Positions 60,869-64,000 of a stretch of 64,000 nucleotides of DNA are shown here, in pieces (the stretch's first letter is position 1; every line of letters starts with the position of its first letter). Both the position numbers and the translations under genes were made by a program. The DNA lies in assembly GCA_021782365.1 (NCBI GenBank), contig JAJXVB010000001.1, positions 310,001 to 374,000 on the forward strand, written 5' to 3'. Origin of the DNA: Pseudomonadota bacterium. GTDB taxonomy: Bacteria > Pseudomonadota > Gammaproteobacteria > Burkholderiales > Gallionellaceae. Below the pieces are notes generated by a model. That model was not told the DNA's origin and searched no databases. It saw only the letters and a program-made list of their open reading frames with translations.

Positions 60869-62370
60869 GATGTCTGGAAAGGCAAGAGCGCATCGCTCGC
60901 GATCCGCAATATCGCCGCCCTGTCGTCATCGGCAAGCCTCTCTGCGGAAAAAAGGCGGACTGCGATCTCATCGGGAATTTCCGCCTTGTAGAGCACATGT
61001 TCCGCTTCGCGCATCTTCTCCAATGGGACGCTGTCGAAAAATCCCGCCGTCAGCGCAAGCAAAATCGCGATCTGTCCCTGGACATCGACAGGGGAGAACT
61101 CTGGCTGCATGAGGCAGCTTCTGATGCGCTTACCATGCTCTATGATTTTAAGCGTGCTCTCATCCAATTTGGTGCCGAAGCGCGCGAATGTTTCCAGCTC
61201 CTCGAACTGCGCATAGGCGAGCTTAAGATCCCCTGCCACCGCAAGATAGGCAGGCCTCTGCGCCTTTCCTCCGACCCTTGAAACGGATTTCCCGACATCG
61301 ACCGCGGGAAGGAGCCCCAGTTCGAAGAGCCTGGGCGATAAGTATATCTGCCCGTCCGTGATCGAGATCAGGTTGGTCGGAATGTAGGCCGCCATGTTCT
61401 GGGCCTCGGTCTCTATGATGGGCAGTGCGGTGAGAGATCCGCCGCCCAGCTCCTCTCTGAGATGGGTCGCACGCTCAAGCAGCCTGGAATGGATGTAGAA
61501 GATGTCTCCCGGGAATGCCTCCCGTCCCGGCGGGCGCCGCAGAAGCAGGGAGAGCTCCCGGTAGGCTCTGGCATGGTTGGTCAGATCGTCGTACACGATC
61601 AGCACATCCCGCCCTTCTTCCATGAAATGCTCCGCGATGCTGGTCGCGGCATAGGGCGCGATATAGGCAAGCCCAGGAGGATCGTTTCCTTCCGTCACCA
61701 CGACCACGGTGTATTCCATCGCGCCGTTTTCGCGCAGGCTTGCGATCGTCTTCGCAACGGCGGATGCGCGCTGCCCTATCGCGCAATAGACGCAGAGCAC
61801 ATCGCGCTGGTTCAGGATCGTGTCGATCGCGATCGCGGTCTTTCCCGTCTGCCTGTCTCCCAGGATCAGCTCTCTTTGCCCACGCCCTATGGGCACCAGC
61901 GCATCGACCACCTTGATGCCTGTCTGCAAAGGCACGGTGACGGGAGAGCGATCCATGATGTGAGGAGCAGGCCTCTCTATCGGCAGGCGCTTGTCGTAAA
62001 TCACCGCCCCCTTTCCATCCAGGGGTCTTCCCAACGGATTCAACACCCGGCCTATCAGCCCCATGCCCACCGGCACATCCATCACATGCCCGCGCCGCTC
62101 GACCTCCGCTCCCGCATGAAGCTGCCAGTAGTCTCCCAGCAGAACCGCGCCTATCTCGTCTTCGTCGATGTTGAAGGCGATGCCGTACAGGTCGCCTGGA
62201 AATTTCAGCACCTCCTCGAAACCCACGCCAGGCAATCCAGACACCCTTGCGATGCCGGTGGAAAGGCTCTCGACTGTCCCTATTTCCCTTCCCTTCAGCC
62301 GCGGATTGAAATTCTCCCGCGCATCGTCTATCGCGGAAAAGGCGCGATCGAATGCATCGCCCAGCCTCAC
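60865..62370 (-). CDS. atpA: N-type ATPase alpha subunit
   Basis: 501 aa; [48 protein letters not shown]. Confidence 0.93.
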   Translation of the reverse strand: MRLGDAFDRAFSAIDDARENFNPRLKGREIGTVESLSTGIARVSGLPGVGFEEVLKFPGDLYGIAFNIDEDEIGAVLLGDYWQLHAGAEVERRGHVMDVPVGMGLIGRVLNPLGRPLDGKGAVIYDKRLPIERPAPHIMDRSPVTVPLQTGIKVVDALVPIGRGQRELILGDRQTGKTAIAIDTILNQRDVLCVYCAIGQRASAVAKTIASLRENGAMEYTVVVVTEGNDPPGLAYIAPYAATSIAEHFMEEGRDVLIVYDDLTNHARAYRELSLLLRRPPGREAFPGDIFYIHSRLLERATHLREELGGGSLTALPIIETEAQNMAAYIPTNLISITDGQIYLSPRLFELGLLPAVDVGKSVSRVGGKAQRPAYLAVAGDLKLAYAQFEELETFARFGTKLDESTLKIIEHGKRIRSCLMQPEFSPVDVQGQIAILLALTAGFFDSVPLEKMREAEHVLYKAEIPDEIAVRLFSAERLADDDRAAILRIASDALLPFQTS

Positions 62371-63107
62371 TTTTCCTCCCCGCTTCTCGCCTTGAAAAGC
62401 GCGTTGACTTCCTGCTCCAGCAAGTTGAGATAGTCGCCTATGCTCCAGGCGATCTTCTGGCCGCCTGCGATCAGCTCTATTCCTGAAAAGAGTCCGGGCT
62501 CAAGCTCATAGGCAATTTCGGCTTTGGAAAATCTTCTGATGGCTTCCTCAATGCTTGCGCGTACGGGAGGCTGCAGTTCGAATGCGCTCTTCACGACCAG
62601 CCTGTCCGTAAAGCTTGTCCCTGCGTCCATCCCGTTCAGGTGCCTGATGAACGCATAGGCGATGCGCTCTTCGAGATCGGCGCCCGCAAGATCCGCGAGG
62701 GTCTTCTTCGCAATCGCGAAAACGCTTCCCCCTGCGCGCCGGGTGATCTCGCCGCTCAATGCACGGCGCTCCTCTTCGAGCGCCTTTCTGTTCTTCTCCC
62801 TCAAGGCATCCGCATCGCTTCTCGCCTCGCTCATCAGTTTCTCGCGCATGGCCGCCGCATCCGCCGACGCCTGGCGCAGCAATTCAGACTTCTGCTTTTC
62901 AAGGTCCTCGTTTTTATTTTTATATTCCTCGCGTTCTGCCAGGGCCTGAGCCTGTTTCTCGGCAGCATCGGCAAGCTCCGTTGCGATGCGTTTCTCGCGC
63001 GCATCCAGCGCCTTCAATATCGGCGCATAAAGGAAGCGCTTCAACAACCACACCAGGACGAGGAAGTTGAATATCTGAGCCAGGACGGTGAACCAGTCTA
63101 TCAGCAT
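62367..63107 (-). CDS. atpF: N-type ATPase b/delta-like subunit
   Basis: 246 aa; N-terminal [41 protein letters not shown], long coiled coil, extended C-terminus. Confidence 0.88.
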   Translation of the reverse strand: MLIDWFTVLAQIFNFLVLVWLLKRFLYAPILKALDAREKRIATELADAAEKQAQALAEREEYKNKNEDLEKQKSELLRQASADAAAMREKLMSEARSDADALREKNRKALEEERRALSGEITRRAGGSVFAIAKKTLADLAGADLEERIAYAFIRHLNGMDAGTSFTDRLVVKSAFELQPPVRASIEEAIRRFSKAEIAYELEPGLFSGIELIAGGQKIAWSIGDYLNLLEQEVNALFKARSGEEK

Positions 63108-63108
63108 G

Positions 63109-63390
63109 CTATCTTGCTGCCGTCTGCGCGATCACATGATTCCAGAAAGGGTTCGCGAAGATGAGTATCATCGCGACCACGAAACAGTAGATCGCGATCG
63201 ACTCTATCATCGCCAGCCCCACGAACAGGGTTCTGGTGATGGTGCTCGCCGCATCCGGCTGCTGCGCCAGGGAACTCAAAGCGGTCGAGACCGCACGCCC
63301 TTCGCCTAGCGCCGGGCCTATCCCTCCGATCGCGATCGTCAGCCCCGCCGTGATGACGGATGCCGTTGCGATGAGTGTTGCGTTATCCAT
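63109..63390 (-). CDS. atpE: N-type ATPase c subunit
   Basis: 93 aa; two TM helices, GIGPALGEGRAVSTALSSLAQQP loop, GLAMIESIAIYCFV ion-binding helix. Confidence 0.93.
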   Translation of the reverse strand: MDNATLIATASVITAGLTIAIGGIGPALGEGRAVSTALSSLAQQPDAASTITRTLFVGLAMIESIAIYCFVVAMILIFANPFWNHVIAQTAAR

Positions 63391-63391
63391 T

Positions 63392-64000
63392 TCATTCCTC
63401 CCTGGCTTTGGTTGCCGCCGCGATGTATACGGTGGCGAGTATGGTGAAGATATAGGCCTGAACGAGCCCTGTCAGAAGGTCCAGCATGCTCATCAGGACC
63501 GGAAATATGAATGGCGTGACGGTCAAGAGGATCGCGATGACCATCGAGCCGCTCATGATGTTGCCGAAAAGGCGGATCGCAAGCGCGAGTGTTCTCGAAA
63601 GCTCTCCCACGATGTTGAAGGGAAGCATCAAGGGCGTCGGATCGAGATAGGACGCAAGATAGGCCTTGAATCCGGTCTCCATGATGCCGAAAAGGGGCAC
63701 CGCGATGAAAACACAGATCGCAAGCCCTGCCGTCGTCGAAAGCGAACCTGTCGGAGGCTCGTATCCGGGTATGATTTCGCACAGGTTGGAAAGCGCCACG
63801 AACAGAAAAAGCGTGCCCAGAAATCCGAGATATTTTTCGGGATGCGCGAGCCCCACCTCCTCGATCTGTTTGCTGGTCGTGCTCACGATGACTTCCAGCA
63901 TGCCCTGCAGGCGCGGGATGCGCATGCCATCCGAGAGCCTCTTAGTCACAACGCGCGAGAAGACGACCATGACCAGCATCAGGCCCCATGTGGTCAGTAT
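63392..64000 (-). CDS. atpB: N-type ATPase a subunit, 5' end beyond the window
   Basis: Frame stays open to 64000 (ILTTWGLMLVMVVFSRVVTKRL...); ALAIRLFGNIMSGSMVIAI conserved a-subunit helix. Confidence 0.9.
   Translation of the reverse strand: MLTTWGLMLVMVVFSRVVTKRLSDGMRIPRLQGMLEVIVSTTSKQIEEVGLAHPEKYLGFLGTLFLFVALSNLCEIIPGYEPPTGSLSTTAGLAICVFIAVPLFGIMETGFKAYLASYLDPTPLMLPFNIVGELSRTLALAIRLFGNIMSGSMVIAILLTVTPFIFPVLMSMLDLLTGLVQAYIFTILATVYIAAATKAREE

Overview
The window is about 64 kb of GC-rich proteobacterial chromosome. Gene content and the tig-clpP-clpX-lon-hupB-tRNA-ppiD order suggest a betaproteobacterium, but the taxon is inferred, not proven. It is densely coded and I saw no transposase, integrase, rRNA or CRISPR array. 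Main blocks: (1) a C3/C4 hydroxy-acid catabolic and uptake cluster at about 0.7-18.7 kb, with a Liv-type ABC transporter, transketolase/phosphoketolase-like TPP enzyme, DUF1537 kinase, IclR regulator, HbpS/GlcG-like protein, LutABC, glycerate 2-kinase and AEC carrier; (2) alaA-hom-thrC, with an AT-rich two-gene AAA-ATPase + PD-(D/E)XK-like nuclease cassette inserted between hom and thrC (the best candidate for an undescribed, defence-like system); (3) rhodanese, chrA with a c-type cytochrome-like partner, and cardiolipin synthase; (4) a tandem-HdeA protein next to xfp-ackA-glgP and an H+-type P-ATPase; (5) a tripartite ABC efflux operon; (6) oxyR / rubrerythrin / rubredoxin / rubredoxin reductase; (7) a tRNA-Val/tRNA-Asp pair duplicated on both sides of ppiD, then hupB, lon, clpX, clpP and a trigger-factor gene interrupted by an in-frame TAG; (8) a DUF2252 gene divergent from a Pls/PosA-type NRPS-like synthetase overlapping a phosphopantetheinyl transferase; (9) the 3' part of an N-type ATPase operon running off the window. 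Most long plus-strand ORFs in the track are antisense shadows of minus-strand genes. All family calls are by motif recognition, without database searches.
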